In this document: positions 7,935 to 18,354 of the stretch, in pieces | Layout: each line of letters begins with the position of its first letter | How positions within the stretch are numbered: the first letter of the stretch is position 1 | Program-made: the position numbers and the translations under genes | The notes under the pieces: model-generated | What the model was told of the DNA's origin: nothing | The model's database searches: none | The model's input: the letters and a program-made list of their open reading frames with translations, nothing else | Origin: an uncultured beta proteobacterium | GTDB lineage: Bacteria > Pseudomonadota > Gammaproteobacteria > Burkholderiales > Nitrosomonadaceae | Reading direction: 5' to 3' | NCBI GenBank assembly: GCA_900696615.1 | Contig: CAADGS010000054.1 | Coordinates: 1-60,595 of the forward strand | Length of the DNA: 60,595 bases

Positions 7935-9698
7935 TTGAATTCTGATTCACACTCGCAAGACGCCGACAAACTGAATAAATCCCTAACAGATTATTCAACT
8001 TCTTCATTTAGTTTATTGCTGGTCATTTTTTTTATTGCATTGTTGTTTCATTCTGATCTTGCTCCCCTCGAAGAAACTCATTGGGATGCGCCGATTTATG
8101 TAGAGCTTTCCAAGCGAGCCGCAGCGACTCATGTTTTAGCTGATTATCATCAACACGCACAGGATATTCGTTTAGGTCCCGGCGATGATGTGCATTGGTA
8201 TTTTACGAGAATTGGTCACATACTATTACTTGGTGAAATTACCAAGTTATTCGGAGCTACCGAATCAGCACTTTATGTAATGCTGTGGTTATACCGAGTT
8301 CTGACGGCATTAAGTGTTATGCTTTGTGTAATAGCCGGATTGCATTTAGTTAAGCAATTCCGGACTACACAGCCTGATTGCGTATGGTGGATAGGATATG
8401 TTGTTGCAGCACTGACTTATATTGTCTCGGATGGGTACCGTGGACTACAAGGTCATCTGATTAGTGAGCCACCAGCTTTTCTGGCTTTAATGGTATTTAC
8501 TTTAATATCATTAAAAGCCGTTGAACTACGATCTATAAAATTGGGAATTATTTCCGGCTGCCTATTATTCCTACTGTTTTTTATCAGGATTGATGCAGTA
8601 TTACCGGGTATATTTTTCTTATCGCTACTATTGTTTGCCAAAATCATACTGAAAAGATTTGATACCGTTCCGAGTATCATTATTGCAGGTATGATTTCCT
8701 TTATTTGTTATTTGATATATGCGTGGTGGTTTTACCCGTTGGTCAATCCGCAGACCTTGGCGGATTTCTCTTCTGTTGCAACTGAAATGTTTTCTGGGGT
8801 ACCTGTCAGAGGGTTGTTTGCAATTGCTATTGCCGGTGGCCTGTTATGGGTAGGTGCTAGTGTAGCGATTGCAACCTCATGGCGCGATCCAGTTGTTCGT
8901 TTCGCGATTCTATGGCTTGGATTGGCATTACTGCCTTTAATGATCGATAGTTTCACTGGACGCACACTCCAGGCACGCATGGCATTTATTATTGTACCTC
9001 CCCTTATGATTTTATCGGGCGAAGGATGGACTTGGCTTTTACGAAATTTTCAGACCCATCGTAAAATTCGCCCCTTAGCAATTTCGCTATTTATTGTGCT
9101 GATACTTGCTGTTACACCTTCCTCAATAGTAATGCGTGATTTTCGCAACTGGGCAGTAAATCATTTACCCAATGAAGCCCAAAAGTATTTGTTTCTGTCT
9201 TTGATAAGAAGCGGAACAATTGGACCCATTCTAGAAGAGGAAAACCCAAGGCGCGGAATACTCGTTCGACCTATGTATGAACGTTGGACTCTAGAGTATC
9301 CGAAAGTTATTAAGCTATTGAATTATTTAAATTCTTCTCCTCAACCTGCTTATTTGCTATGGTCAACGGGCAGATTCACTGGCCAGCATTCACTCCAAAA
9401 TTACATAAGATTGTTTCATTATTTTGGCAAAGAATACCAACAAGACTCTAATTTTATTGAAACTAGGTTTCAAAGCAAATTCGATACCGAGCCCTGCTCC
9501 GCCCGAACACCGACAAAGTTACAACCAATCATTTATTGCACAGTTCTTGATAAACAAGATTTAGAAATTTTACAGAGAAACAAAACCTCTCTATATATTC
9601 TTGGAGTAGATGAATATCCGATGCCTCAAATGCCAGAATTAAAGTTAACCCCGTTATTAGCGATACCGCCATTTACTTTATATGAAATTGCGGAATGA
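7935..9698 (+). CDS. Polytopic membrane protein, possibly GT-C-like
   Basis: A 587-aa inner-membrane protein with about ten hydrophobic segments between residues 25 and 400, followed by a soluble C-terminal part of roughly 180 residues. The first periplasmic loop carries EETHWDAPIYVELSKRAA, whose placement recalls GT-C glycosyltransferases (PMT/ArnT-like), but no diagnostic motif is certain. The start is a TTG at 7935 behind AAAAGAAG; no better in-frame ATG precedes the first helix. It stands alone between an IS fossil and fliE, on the opposite strand to fliE. Its role is unknown; a lipid-linked sugar transferase is one possibility. Confidence 0.6.
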   Translation: MNSDSHSQDADKLNKSLTDYSTSSFSLLLVIFFIALLFHSDLAPLEETHWDAPIYVELSKRAAATHVLADYHQHAQDIRLGPGDDVHWYFTRIGHILLLGEITKLFGATESALYVMLWLYRVLTALSVMLCVIAGLHLVKQFRTTQPDCVWWIGYVVAALTYIVSDGYRGLQGHLISEPPAFLALMVFTLISLKAVELRSIKLGIISGCLLFLLFFIRIDAVLPGIFFLSLLLFAKIILKRFDTVPSIIIAGMISFICYLIYAWWFYPLVNPQTLADFSSVATEMFSGVPVRGLFAIAIAGGLLWVGASVAIATSWRDPVVRFAILWLGLALLPLMIDSFTGRTLQARMAFIIVPPLMILSGEGWTWLLRNFQTHRKIRPLAISLFIVLILAVTPSSIVMRDFRNWAVNHLPNEAQKYLFLSLIRSGTIGPILEEENPRRGILVRPMYERWTLEYPKVIKLLNYLNSSPQPAYLLWSTGRFTGQHSLQNYIRLFHYFGKEYQQDSNFIETRFQSKFDTEPCSARTPTKLQPIIYCTVLDKQDLEILQRNKTSLYILGVDEYPMPQMPELKLTPLLAIPPFTLYEIAE

Positions 9699-9809
9699 TC
9701 GCTGAAAGTACAGCTTGCTTCACTAGTAAGTCAATGGAATGGACATCATGAAAATCAGCATAGCTCAATAGAATTTCAGACTGACAGTGCGATCTTTCTC
9801 AACGATACT

Positions 9810-10133
9810 CTAAACTTGCATATTCATAATTTCTTGATATGCAGTTACTAACTTGTTCCGAACTTGTATCATTGATTGGAATGAAACATTGGCTTTTTGC
9901 AAAGAAATCATTACCTCGTGCAAATCGACATTCGACTCACCGCTAACAAACTGCATACTTAGCTTATCAGCAGCTTGCTGTATATTATTTGCGTTATCTA
10001 CAGCTGCTTTAAGTTTCTCACTAAAATCAACGCGCGTAGCTTCATCGCCACTCGATTGTGCTTTGGTACCGGAGGCAAGTGTTGATGCAGCTTGCAATTG
10101 CTGCAAGATATTATCAATTCCGGATGTATCCAC
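9810..10133 (-). CDS. fliE: Flagellar hook-basal body protein FliE
   Basis: FliE links the MS ring to the proximal rod of the flagellum. The 107-aa protein ends in the conserved [38 protein letters not shown], the signature FliE helix. A strong AAGGAGGAGTG ribosome-binding site precedes a GTG/ATG start region. It lies downstream of flrB-flrC on the same strand, and the rest of the fli genes run the other way. Confidence 0.95.
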   Translation of the reverse strand: MDTSGIDNILQQLQAASTLASGTKAQSSGDEATRVDFSEKLKAAVDNANNIQQAADKLSMQFVSGESNVDLHEVMISLQKANVSFQSMIQVRNKLVTAYQEIMNMQV

Positions 10134-10208
10134 AGTTCACTCCTCCTTAATTTATGATTGAGAAATCTTCACACTCATATTACCAATCTTGCCAAAATCA
10201 CTAATTTT

Positions 10209-11516
10209 CTAGCTTGTCGTACGATATTGCTGCAACTTGTAGCGTAATGTTCTTTCTGAGATTCCGAGTCTTTTAACGGCTAGTTTGCGAGAACCATTAA
10301 CAGCCGCCAATGTTTCTAGAATATGTTTCCGTTCTAGCGCTTTGATATCCTGACAATCAGGTTCTACGCCATTCTCATTAACATGGACGTTATTTCTTTG
10401 CAAATCAATATGTTCAACCTCAATTATATTGCCAGCTGCTAGAATCATAGCACGCTGCATAACATTCTCAAGTTCTCTCACGTTTCCTGGCCAAGAATAT
10501 TGATTCAGTTTCTTCATGGCTTCTTTCGTTACTTTGTACGGTGTTTGTGCTTGGTTAATCGCTGCTGTATCCAAAATTCTCAGCACAAGCGGTTCAATAT
10601 CTAGCGGATGCTCACGAAGAGGCGGGATTTCTATTGGAAACACATTGAGCCGATAGTACAAATCTTCACGAAACTGACCTTTCTTAACCATTTCTAGCAT
10701 GTTGCGGTTAGATGTTGCCAAAATTCGAATATCTAATTTGATCGTCTTGTGTCCACCTACTCTTTCAACTTCTCTTTCCTGGATTACCCGCAATAACTTC
10801 GCTTGCAATTCCAATGGCATTTCTGAAATTTCATCTAATAACAATGTGCCACCTTCGGCTTGCTCAAATTTTCCAGGCTGAGCCTGCGATGCACCGGTAA
10901 AAGCACCTTTCTCGTAACCAAATAAAGTCGCTTCAAGCAGATTCTCCGGAATTGCAGCACAATTAATAGCAATAAAGGGTTTGGAGGAACGTAATGAGTG
11001 TCGATGAATAAATCGCGCCACTACCTCTTTTCCGCATCCACTCTCGCCTGTCAGCATTACTGTCGCGGGCGATTTTGCAACCCGTTTTGCGAGGGACAAT
11101 AATGCTCGCGTTCGCGCGTCTTTGGCGATCACTTGGTCATCCAACTCGACCTCCGACAACGCATATCGCTCAATATGTGTCAACAAACTATCTGGATCGA
11201 ATGGTTTCAACAAATAATCACAAGCACCTAGCCGCATTGCATTAACTGCTTTATCGATCTCTCTATAAGCAGTCATCAATAGTACCGGCAGCTCCGGATT
11301 CAATGTTTTGATCTGCTTTAATAGCGTAAGCCCATCGATGGGTTTCATTTGCACATCACTCACTACCAAACCTATCTGACATTCATGGAGTATTGCCATC
11401 GCATCATTTCCATTCGATGCTGCCACCGTTGAATAACCCGACAGCTTTAAGGTGGTACAAATCGCCTCCAATAAATCCTGATCGTCTTCCACTACCAGAA
11501 CAGGTAATGCTTTCAT
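10209..11516 (-). CDS. flrC: Sigma-54-dependent flagellar response regulator (FlrC/FleR type)
   Basis: A 435-aa NtrC-family activator that probably switches on middle flagellar promoters. Domains in order: a receiver with the phosphoacceptor Asp54 (VVSDVQ); an AAA+ domain with Walker A GESGCGKE (157-164), the sigma-54 contact loop GAFTGA (204-209) and Walker B GTLLLDEISEM; and a C-terminal Fis-type helix-turn-helix (NGSRKLAVKRLGISERTLRYKLQQY). It is separated by 1 nt from the histidine kinase gene upstream. A sigma-54 promoter in front of fliK (18289-18305) is a plausible target. The naming follows its position in the flagellar cluster. Confidence 0.9.
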   Translation of the reverse strand: MKALPVLVVEDDQDLLEAICTTLKLSGYSTVAASNGNDAMAILHECQIGLVVSDVQMKPIDGLTLLKQIKTLNPELPVLLMTAYREIDKAVNAMRLGACDYLLKPFDPDSLLTHIERYALSEVELDDQVIAKDARTRALLSLAKRVAKSPATVMLTGESGCGKEVVARFIHRHSLRSSKPFIAINCAAIPENLLEATLFGYEKGAFTGASQAQPGKFEQAEGGTLLLDEISEMPLELQAKLLRVIQEREVERVGGHKTIKLDIRILATSNRNMLEMVKKGQFREDLYYRLNVFPIEIPPLREHPLDIEPLVLRILDTAAINQAQTPYKVTKEAMKKLNQYSWPGNVRELENVMQRAMILAAGNIIEVEHIDLQRNNVHVNENGVEPDCQDIKALERKHILETLAAVNGSRKLAVKRLGISERTLRYKLQQYRTTS

Positions 11517-11517
11517 A

Positions 11518-12756
11518 TCATGAATCTCCTTTGTTTGTAGGCAAGCGAACTACGAAATCGCTTCCTGCGTCAGGCAAAGAATTAATCTGAATAGTCCCAC
11601 CCATTGATTGAATGACACCTCGGACAATAGCGAGTCCCAATCCGGTTCCTTCGGAACGCGTGGTAAAAAAAGGCTCAAACAATCTTTCTTGCAATGCCGT
11701 ATCTATCCCGGGCCCATCGTCATGAACGCACAACACGATACTATCGTTATCGACACTTGCCGTTAAAACGATCCGGCCGCCAGGTGAAGAAGCTTGCATT
11801 GCATTTTCAAGTAAATTAATCATTGCTCCACATAATGCCTGATGATCTGTCATCAAACATTGTGTCTCGCTATGATCACGAACGATCAATTGCAGATTGA
11901 GGGGTATCAACTGCGGCTCAATGACTTGTTGCAACTCGGCTAGCAAATCACTTATCAAGATATTTTCTAGTTGTGTTGTTTCACCTTTGACAAAACGCAA
12001 CATGTCTTTTGTCAAATGTTCCAAATGATGCAACCGTTCAATGGTTTTTGTTGCAAATTTCTGACGCTCTTCGGCAGTCAGCGCATTACTGCCAAGATGA
12101 TTAGCATAAAGTAATGCAGTTGCAAGGGGGGTGCGTAGCTGATGCGCTAGGTTTGCCGCCATCTCACCCATTGCGGTCAAACGCTGATTACGTCTAATTT
12201 TTTCCTGAACGGCATAGGCATCTGTAATATCGTTGATCAGCAATATCCTTCTTCCTATTGAATCTTCCACACTGCTTTCCACGCGAATTCGCCGTCGCTG
12301 ATCGGTTTCTTTCTGCGGTATTACATACCACTCATGCGTAACCGTAGTGGGTGATAGGCGTTCCTGACCGACTTGCTGCCACGTTAATCCAAGTAAAGGA
12401 ATCCCAAGTATGGCAATAGCAGCTGGATTCACCTGCTCGATAATTTCATATTTATTCAATGCCAGAACCCCACCGGGTAAGGCATTCAGCAGAAAACTCA
12501 AGCGTTGGGACAAATCCTCCTTCTCTGTCAGTTGCTTGTGCAATTCGCCGTTTGCAAGTACAAGTTCACGGGTTAACTGTTCGACTTGCTGTTGCAACTC
12601 TAGATATACACCGGAGAGTTGTTCAGAGGCCTCATTAAAAGCAGCAAACGCTAGCTGTAATTGCTTTTGCTCTGAACAAGCAGGACTGACGTCGCTAATA
12701 TTATTTGATTGCACGGATTTAAGTGGCAGTTTTAAGAATTGCCTGTAGCTTAACAC
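11518..12756 (-). CDS. flrB: Soluble sensor histidine kinase (FlrB/FleS type)
   Basis: The 412-aa cytoplasmic kinase is the expected partner of FlrC. No transmembrane segment is seen. After a coiled-coil (residues 45-90) comes a PAS-like domain (about 90-180), then HisKA with the phosphorylated His205 in ANLAHQLRTPLA. The HATPase domain carries an N box (INLLENAMQAS), G1 (DDGPGID) and G2 (GTGLGLAIV). The lack of a membrane sensor suggests it reads an internal signal such as basal-body assembly. It is transcribed away from fliF across a 146-nt divergent region. Confidence 0.9.
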   Translation of the reverse strand: MLSYRQFLKLPLKSVQSNNISDVSPACSEQKQLQLAFAAFNEASEQLSGVYLELQQQVEQLTRELVLANGELHKQLTEKEDLSQRLSFLLNALPGGVLALNKYEIIEQVNPAAIAILGIPLLGLTWQQVGQERLSPTTVTHEWYVIPQKETDQRRRIRVESSVEDSIGRRILLINDITDAYAVQEKIRRNQRLTAMGEMAANLAHQLRTPLATALLYANHLGSNALTAEERQKFATKTIERLHHLEHLTKDMLRFVKGETTQLENILISDLLAELQQVIEPQLIPLNLQLIVRDHSETQCLMTDHQALCGAMINLLENAMQASSPGGRIVLTASVDNDSIVLCVHDDGPGIDTALQERLFEPFFTTRSEGTGLGLAIVRGVIQSMGGTIQINSLPDAGSDFVVRLPTNKGDS

Positions 12757-12902
12757 TTACACCAGTCTTCTTAATGATCCGAATAAGGCCGGCAAATCTA
12801 TTCTATTTGAGCATTCAGATTACGCAAATTTATCGATAATCATCGCATCTATAAAATTCTATTGCATAAAAATGCGTTGATGAATGAGCAGGAGAACAGT
12901 GC

Positions 12903-14618
12903 GTGGCAACAGTACCCAGTGAATCCAATACGGCAGTACCGGCCCAGAACCCAACGTTTAGGCTGGAACAGTTTAGTCAGCTATCCAATCAAAAAAAGTT
13001 AGGTCTGATTGTCGCCGCAGCAGCCATTATCGCATTGTTAGCGGGGGCTTTGATGTGGAGCCAAACACCGAATTACCGGGTTCTCTACAATAATGTATCG
13101 GACCAGGATGGCGCGGCCATTATTAGCGCCCTGCAACAAATGAATGTACCTTATAAGTTTTCAGAAAGCGGCAATGCGATCATGATTCCTGAGAAACAGG
13201 TTCATGAAGTACGTTTGCGGCTCGCTGGCCAAGGACTACCGAAAGGTAGTTTGCCGGGATTTGAATTGATGGAAAATCAAAAATTTGGTTCCAGTCAATT
13301 CTTGGAACAAGTCAATTATCAACGCGCACTTGAAGGTGAATTAGCTCGTTCTGTTCAATCGTTATCCGCCGTACAAAGCGCGCGCGTACACTTAGCCATC
13401 GCAAAACCTTCCGTATTTTCAAGAGAAAAACAACAGCCCAGTGTATCTGTTTTACTCAATCTGCATCCAGGAAGAGTACTTAGCGTAGAACAAGTCAGCG
13501 CAATCGTGCATCTGATGTCCAGTAGTGTCCCTAATTTGCCCGTCAAAAACGTAACGGTCGTTGACCAAAATGGCAATTTGCTCAGTACGCAAAACGATAA
13601 TAAACAAGATACGCGCTTTGACGCCAAGCAGCTCGAATATATACAAGACATCGAAGAAAATTACATTCGCAGGATTGAAACTATCCTTACGCCTATTACC
13701 GGTGCCGCGAATGTCCGCGCTCAAGTCACTGCCGATATGGACTTCTCTCGCATCGAACGTGCAGAAGAAATTTACCGTCCCAACAATACCGAATCCGATA
13801 CGGCATCAATTCGCAGTCAAAAAACGCTCGAATCAACTTCTATTGGATCGAAAATGGATGGCGGTATTCCTGGCGCCCTAACGAACCGTCCCCCTGAGCC
13901 CGCTGCCGCACCGATTGAAGCAGGCGGAAAAAAAGCCGATAGTGCAAATGCAGAAAACGACGAGGCTGCTAATAAGGCACCGCCGTTACCTACAGACAAG
14001 AAAAAAGAATCCACCATTAATTATGAAGTAGATAAAACAGTACAACATACCCAACAATCTAGCGGAAATATCAAGCGACTTACCGCGGCAGTCGTCGTCA
14101 ATTATCGCAAGAAAACCGATGAAAATGGCGAAGTCTCTTACGAACCGCTAACAGCTGAAGAAATTAAGGAAATCAATAACCTCGTCAAAGAAGCGATGGG
14201 CTATAACGAGAAACGTGGGGATTCGCTGACTGTCACCAACAGCTTATTTAATAGCGATACTGTACCAGTACTGGATGTACCGTTGTGGAAAGACCCCGAT
14301 GTGATCATGCTTGCTCAGGAAATTGGAAAACAGTTATTAATTGCGGTTGTAGTATTGTTTTTCTTGTTAAAAATCTTCCGCCCATTTCTCAGAAATCTGG
14401 CTCAGGCGACAGTACCTGCCTTGCCTGACAAAACAAGTAATGTTGCGGCTGATGGAACCACAATGGAGCAATTGCCCGGACAAATCAATGAGGCGGCAAT
14501 TCATGCGATTCAAAAAACAATCTTTGAGGAAAACCTCAAGAAAGCTAAGCAATTAGCCTTAGATGAACCGGCTATTGTCGCCAACGTTGTCAAAGACTGG
14601 GTTACCAAGAATGGATGA
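12903..14618 (+). CDS. fliF: Flagellar MS-ring protein FliF
   Basis: FliF forms the MS ring in the inner membrane around the export gate. The 571-aa protein has a first membrane helix at about residues 33-50, a large periplasmic region with YscJ-like (YRVLYNNVSDQDGAAIISALQ) and C-terminal FliF domains, and a second helix (LLIAVVVLFFLLKIF). A cytoplasmic tail that binds FliG follows. The middle (about residues 320-370) is a low-complexity Pro/Ala/Lys linker. The start is a GTG after CAGGAGAA. The end overlaps fliG by 8 nt. Confidence 0.96.
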   Translation: MATVPSESNTAVPAQNPTFRLEQFSQLSNQKKLGLIVAAAAIIALLAGALMWSQTPNYRVLYNNVSDQDGAAIISALQQMNVPYKFSESGNAIMIPEKQVHEVRLRLAGQGLPKGSLPGFELMENQKFGSSQFLEQVNYQRALEGELARSVQSLSAVQSARVHLAIAKPSVFSREKQQPSVSVLLNLHPGRVLSVEQVSAIVHLMSSSVPNLPVKNVTVVDQNGNLLSTQNDNKQDTRFDAKQLEYIQDIEENYIRRIETILTPITGAANVRAQVTADMDFSRIERAEEIYRPNNTESDTASIRSQKTLESTSIGSKMDGGIPGALTNRPPEPAAAPIEAGGKKADSANAENDEAANKAPPLPTDKKKESTINYEVDKTVQHTQQSSGNIKRLTAAVVVNYRKKTDENGEVSYEPLTAEEIKEINNLVKEAMGYNEKRGDSLTVTNSLFNSDTVPVLDVPLWKDPDVIMLAQEIGKQLLIAVVVLFFLLKIFRPFLRNLAQATVPALPDKTSNVAADGTTMEQLPGQINEAAIHAIQKTIFEENLKKAKQLALDEPAIVANVVKDWVTKNG

Positions 14619-15606
14619 AGAAGGTATTAAAAAAAGCGCCATTTTACTCATGTCGTTAGGTGAGCAGGAAGCAGCATCCGTGATTAAGTTGCTAGGCCCC
14701 AAAGAGGTACAAAAGCTAGGGGAAGCTATGTCCAGTCTACAGAATGTCACGCGTCCTGAAATCGAAAACATACTCGTTGAATTTTGTAATCAAGCAGAAG
14801 GTAAAACCACACTGGGTCAGAATTCTGCAGACTATATCCGTAAAGTCTTAACCAGCGCACTAGGTGACGAAAAGGCAGCTAATTTAATCGATCGCATCCT
14901 ACAAGGCGGCGACACCAGTGGCATCGAAGGGCTGAAGTGGATGGATGCGCCTTCAGTAGCTGAACTCATCAAAGACGAACATCCACAGATTATTGCAACC
15001 ATCCTGGTTCATTTGGATCGTGACCAAGCCAGTGAAATTTTAAGCTTATTCAGTGAGCGATTACGCAATGATACATTGTTGCGCATTGCGACTTTAGACA
15101 GTGTCCAACCCGATGCGCTGCGTGAGCTCAATGACGTGCTGACAAAATTACTGTCAGGTAGTAATAACATTCGCAAAACGGCATTGGGTGGCGTACGTGC
15201 AGCAGCCGAAATTCTTAATTTTGTTCCAACCGCCCAAGAAACCAGTGTCATCGACAATATCAAACTGTACGATGAAGAATTGGCGCAAAAAATTATGGAT
15301 GAAATGTTCGTATTTGATAACCTCATCGAAGTCGATGACCATGGTATTCAATTATTACTGAGAGAAGTTCAGTCGGAATCTCTGATTATTGCTTTAAAAG
15401 GCGCTCAGGAAGAATTGCGCAAGAAAATTTTCAAAAATATGTCGCAACGAGCTGCCGAAGCACTTAGAGAAGATCTTGAAAGTAAAGGCCCGGTCCGCGT
15501 GTCAGAGGTGGAGGCGGAACAAAAAGAAATTCTAAAAACCTTACGCAAATTGGCCGACGATGGACAAATCGTATTGGGCGGGAAAGGTGAAGATAACTTT
15601 ATTTAG
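14611..15606 (+). CDS. fliG: Flagellar motor switch protein FliG
   Basis: FliG couples the stator to the C ring and generates torque. From the ATG at 14611 the protein is 331 aa, beginning MDEEGIKKSAILLMSLGE as in the family; upstream in-frame starts would lie deep in fliF. The three armadillo-like domains are recognisable, including KDEHPQIIATILVHLD (middle) and MDEMFVFDNL with the charged ELRKKIFKNMSQRAA helix (C-terminal motor region). It is cotranscribed with fliF. Confidence 0.96.
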   Translation: MDEEGIKKSAILLMSLGEQEAASVIKLLGPKEVQKLGEAMSSLQNVTRPEIENILVEFCNQAEGKTTLGQNSADYIRKVLTSALGDEKAANLIDRILQGGDTSGIEGLKWMDAPSVAELIKDEHPQIIATILVHLDRDQASEILSLFSERLRNDTLLRIATLDSVQPDALRELNDVLTKLLSGSNNIRKTALGGVRAAAEILNFVPTAQETSVIDNIKLYDEELAQKIMDEMFVFDNLIEVDDHGIQLLLREVQSESLIIALKGAQEELRKKIFKNMSQRAAEALREDLESKGPVRVSEVEAEQKEILKTLRKLADDGQIVLGGKGEDNFI

Positions 15607-15682
15607 CGGCTGCTCATATCAGATTGATACTGGTAGCTTCATACAAAAACCAAACTTTTATTAACGCAATAAAGGTTCCCAA

Positions 15683-16387
15683 ATGACAACAAGTAGTTTT
15701 ATTCCAAGAGAAAAACTCAAATCCTACCAGAGATGGAAAATGGATTCCTTGGAAACATTCGATTCTACTCAAAGAAAATGCGAAACGGATAATTCCGAGG
15801 ATACCTCGACAAAAAAGCAAACAAATACCCTACCAACCGATGAAGAGATTACGGCTATCGTTCAGAATGCCAAAAAAGACGGATACGCTGCCGGTTTTCA
15901 AGAGGGTTCGGAAAAAGGGTACGCAGAAGGAAGAAAAGCGGCTGAAGCCGCTGTCAAAGCAGAGGTTGTCCAACTTCAAACCTTATTGTCCGATTTAAAC
16001 CAAGATCTGTGCAGGTTAGATCAGGAAGTTGCAGATGAATTACTAAGCTTGGCAATTGCGTTGAGTAAGAAAATGATTGGGCAAGCACTTATTTTTAAAC
16101 CGGAACTTATTCTACCGATTGTACAAGAAGCGATCAAAAGCCTGCCTGGTTCGGCGCAGCATCCACGCCTATATCTCCATCCCGATGATGTCACAGTCAT
16201 TCATTCCCACCTCGATACAAAATTGGCTCAGGAAAATTGGTCCATCCGTGAAGATGAACGATTATGCCGAGGAAGCTGCCGTATCGAAGCCGATGGCAGT
16301 GAAATCGATGCGAGCCTGCAAGTGCGATGGCAAAGAGTATTGGCCGCGATCGGTAGAAGTGATAGTTGGCTTGATCATGAAGACTGA
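15683..16387 (+). CDS. fliH: Flagellar export regulator FliH
   Basis: FliH is the peripheral stalk-like partner and negative regulator of the export ATPase FliI. The 234-aa protein has the glycine-spaced [24 protein letters not shown] helix (about residues 70-95), characteristic of FliH, and a C-terminal HPDD/Ser-rich V-ATPase E-like domain. It overlaps fliI by 11 nt, which fits coupled translation of the interacting pair. Confidence 0.92.
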   Translation: MTTSSFIPREKLKSYQRWKMDSLETFDSTQRKCETDNSEDTSTKKQTNTLPTDEEITAIVQNAKKDGYAAGFQEGSEKGYAEGRKAAEAAVKAEVVQLQTLLSDLNQDLCRLDQEVADELLSLAIALSKKMIGQALIFKPELILPIVQEAIKSLPGSAQHPRLYLHPDDVTVIHSHLDTKLAQENWSIREDERLCRGSCRIEADGSEIDASLQVRWQRVLAAIGRSDSWLDHED

Positions 16388-17786
16388 CATAAACCGCCTT
16401 CAACAATGGAACAATTTTTTAAAAAATTGCAACCAGCTTATTACCGCATCCAATCCACTATTATTAAGCGGTACGATCACACGCGTGTCTGGATTGGTGA
16501 TCGAAGCGGTTGGCCTAAGGCTAGCCGTCGGCAGCAGCTGCACTATTTATTTATCGAGTGGTTATAGCGCTTCCGCTGAGGTTGTCGGTTTTGCCGGAGA
16601 TCGTCTTTTTCTGATGCCGTCGAGCGATGTGTATGGACTATCACCAGGTGCAAAAGTAGTTCCTACGGAAATTGTGGCCGATCCCCCAAAACTTGGCAAT
16701 TACCTACACCCACGCCGGCGTGCAGCAGATCGCGCCAAACATGTAGCAGTCGGCCCTGAGTTACTCGGTCGTGTTTTAAATGGACTCGGTGAGCCGCTTG
16801 ATCGGTTTGGTTCCCCTGGCGCGGAGCACAATGTTCCACTGTATAGTCGACCGTATAACCCGTTAGAGCGAATTCCAGTCACGCAGCCACTTGATGTGGG
16901 CGTGCGCGCAATTAACGCACTCCTCACGATTGGAAGAGGTCAACGCATGGGCTTATTTGCTGGCAGCGGTGTTGGCAAAAGTGTGTTGCTAGGGATGATG
17001 GCACGTTACACCTCCGCTGATGTGATCGTTGTCGGTCTAATTGGCGAGCGGGGACGCGAAGTTAAAGATTTCATAGAAAATATTCTCGGTAAGGAAGGAC
17101 TGGCCCGTTCCGTGGTTATTGCTGCACCGGCCGATACTTCTCCACTATTACGTTTACAAGGTGCGGCCTATGCAACGGCCATTGCCGAATATTTTCGCGA
17201 CAGTGGCAAACATGTATTACTAATCATGGATTCATTGACCCGTTATGCTATGGCACAGCGGGAAATTTCTTTGGCTATTGGCGAACCCCCAGCAACTAAG
17301 GGGTATCCGCCGTCTGTCTTTGCAAAATTACCGCAATTGGTAGAGCGAGCAGGCAATGGAAATCACAACAGTGGTTCGATTACAGCTTTTTATACTGTCC
17401 TGGCTGAAGGGGACGACCAAAATGACCCCATTGTCGATAGCGCTCGGGCAATTCTCGATGGACACATTGTGTTATCCCGCAGGCTGGCAGAAGCCGGGCA
17501 TTACCCCGCAATCGATATCGAGGCTTCGATCAGCCGTACTATGACCAGTGTAGTTTCACAACAACAAATTCACACGGCCAGGCAATTCAAGAGCCTTTAT
17601 TCCCGTTATCAACGAAGTCATGATTTGATTAGTGTTGGCGCATATGTCCCGGGGTCAGATCCAGAATTGGATCGGGCGATTAAACTATATCCGGCGTTCG
17701 AGCAATTTTTGAATCAAGAAATGTCACAGCGTGAAAGCTTTACAGATAGTATCGAAAAGCTTACAAGGCTATTTGACAGCGAATAA
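16377..17786 (+). CDS. fliI: Flagellum-specific export ATPase FliI
   Basis: FliI is the F1-beta-like hexameric ATPase of flagellar type III export. I placed the start at the ATG at 16377, inside the end of fliH, giving 469 aa; the longer frame upstream runs through fliH and is not meaningful. Walker A GSGVGKS is at 196-202, Walker B is in [19 protein letters not shown], and [18 protein letters not shown] is the signature of the FliI/YscN family. The C-terminal DSRY-like region [11 protein letters not shown] is present. Confidence 0.96.
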   Translation: MKTDINRLQQWNNFLKNCNQLITASNPLLLSGTITRVSGLVIEAVGLRLAVGSSCTIYLSSGYSASAEVVGFAGDRLFLMPSSDVYGLSPGAKVVPTEIVADPPKLGNYLHPRRRAADRAKHVAVGPELLGRVLNGLGEPLDRFGSPGAEHNVPLYSRPYNPLERIPVTQPLDVGVRAINALLTIGRGQRMGLFAGSGVGKSVLLGMMARYTSADVIVVGLIGERGREVKDFIENILGKEGLARSVVIAAPADTSPLLRLQGAAYATAIAEYFRDSGKHVLLIMDSLTRYAMAQREISLAIGEPPATKGYPPSVFAKLPQLVERAGNGNHNSGSITAFYTVLAEGDDQNDPIVDSARAILDGHIVLSRRLAEAGHYPAIDIEASISRTMTSVVSQQQIHTARQFKSLYSRYQRSHDLISVGAYVPGSDPELDRAIKLYPAFEQFLNQEMSQRESFTDSIEKLTRLFDSE

Positions 17787-17811
17787 GCTTGTATCTTTCC
17801 TGCATTAATCT

Positions 17812-18267
17812 ATGTCAACCCCATCGTCACTAAAAATACTTCAGGAGCTAGCCCAGCAGCAAACAGATGCTTCCGCAATAAAATTGGGTAAGTTAAATAC
17901 TCAACACCAAGGAGCAGAAAAGAAGCTAAATTTACTCCTGCAATATCGCGCTAATTACCAGTCACATCTGCAGAATGCGATTGCAGAAGGTATTGATCAG
18001 ATTGAATTGCTCAATTTTGTTGCATTTATGAATAAACTCGATGCAGCTATTTCCGAACAACGCCATGTCGTGCTGCATACTCAGAGTATGCAAACCGCAG
18101 GGAAAAGCGAATTTTTGTTCAATCAACGCAAATTGAAATGTTATAGCATCCTCTCGCAACGTAAAGAGGTACTGGAAAATCATAAGACAATAAAATACGA
18201 ACAAAAAATGCAAGATGAATTTGCTGCCAACGCATTCAATCGTGACTCATGCTCAATAAAAAAATAG
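17812..18267 (+). CDS. fliJ: Flagellar export chaperone FliJ
   Basis: A 151-aa, wholly helical, charged protein in the fliJ position directly after fliI. FliJ forms a coiled coil in the centre of the FliI ring. Sequence conservation in this family is low; the assignment rests on length, predicted antiparallel coiled coil (residues 5-65 and 70-140) and gene order. Downstream a sigma-54 promoter element begins 22 nt after the stop. Confidence 0.8.
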   Translation: MSTPSSLKILQELAQQQTDASAIKLGKLNTQHQGAEKKLNLLLQYRANYQSHLQNAIAEGIDQIELLNFVAFMNKLDAAISEQRHVVLHTQSMQTAGKSEFLFNQRKLKCYSILSQRKEVLENHKTIKYEQKMQDEFAANAFNRDSCSIKK

Positions 18268-18288
18268 CTAGCGCTTTATCATATTTCT

Positions 18289-18305
18289 CTGGTACAAAAA
18301 TTGCT
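18289..18305 (+). promoter_or_regulatory. Sigma-54 promoter for fliK
   Basis: The sequence CTGGTACAAAAATTGCT matches the sigma-54 consensus YTGGCACGNNNNTTGCW at all invariant positions. The GG (18291-18292) and GC (18303-18304) doublets are separated by exactly 10 nt. It lies in the 87-nt gap between fliJ and fliK, about 50 nt before the fliK start. The nearby flrB-flrC pair encodes a sigma-54 activator system, which supports it. Confidence 0.65.
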
Positions 18306-18354
18306 TATTCTATTATCGTTAGCCTGACATTAAATTATTTGGGATCGAAAGCTT

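Noticed and set aside
10134..10208. Possible sigma-54 site upstream of fliE (minus strand TTGGCAAGATTGGTAAT)
   Set aside because: The GG doublet is not followed by GC at the required 10-nt spacing.
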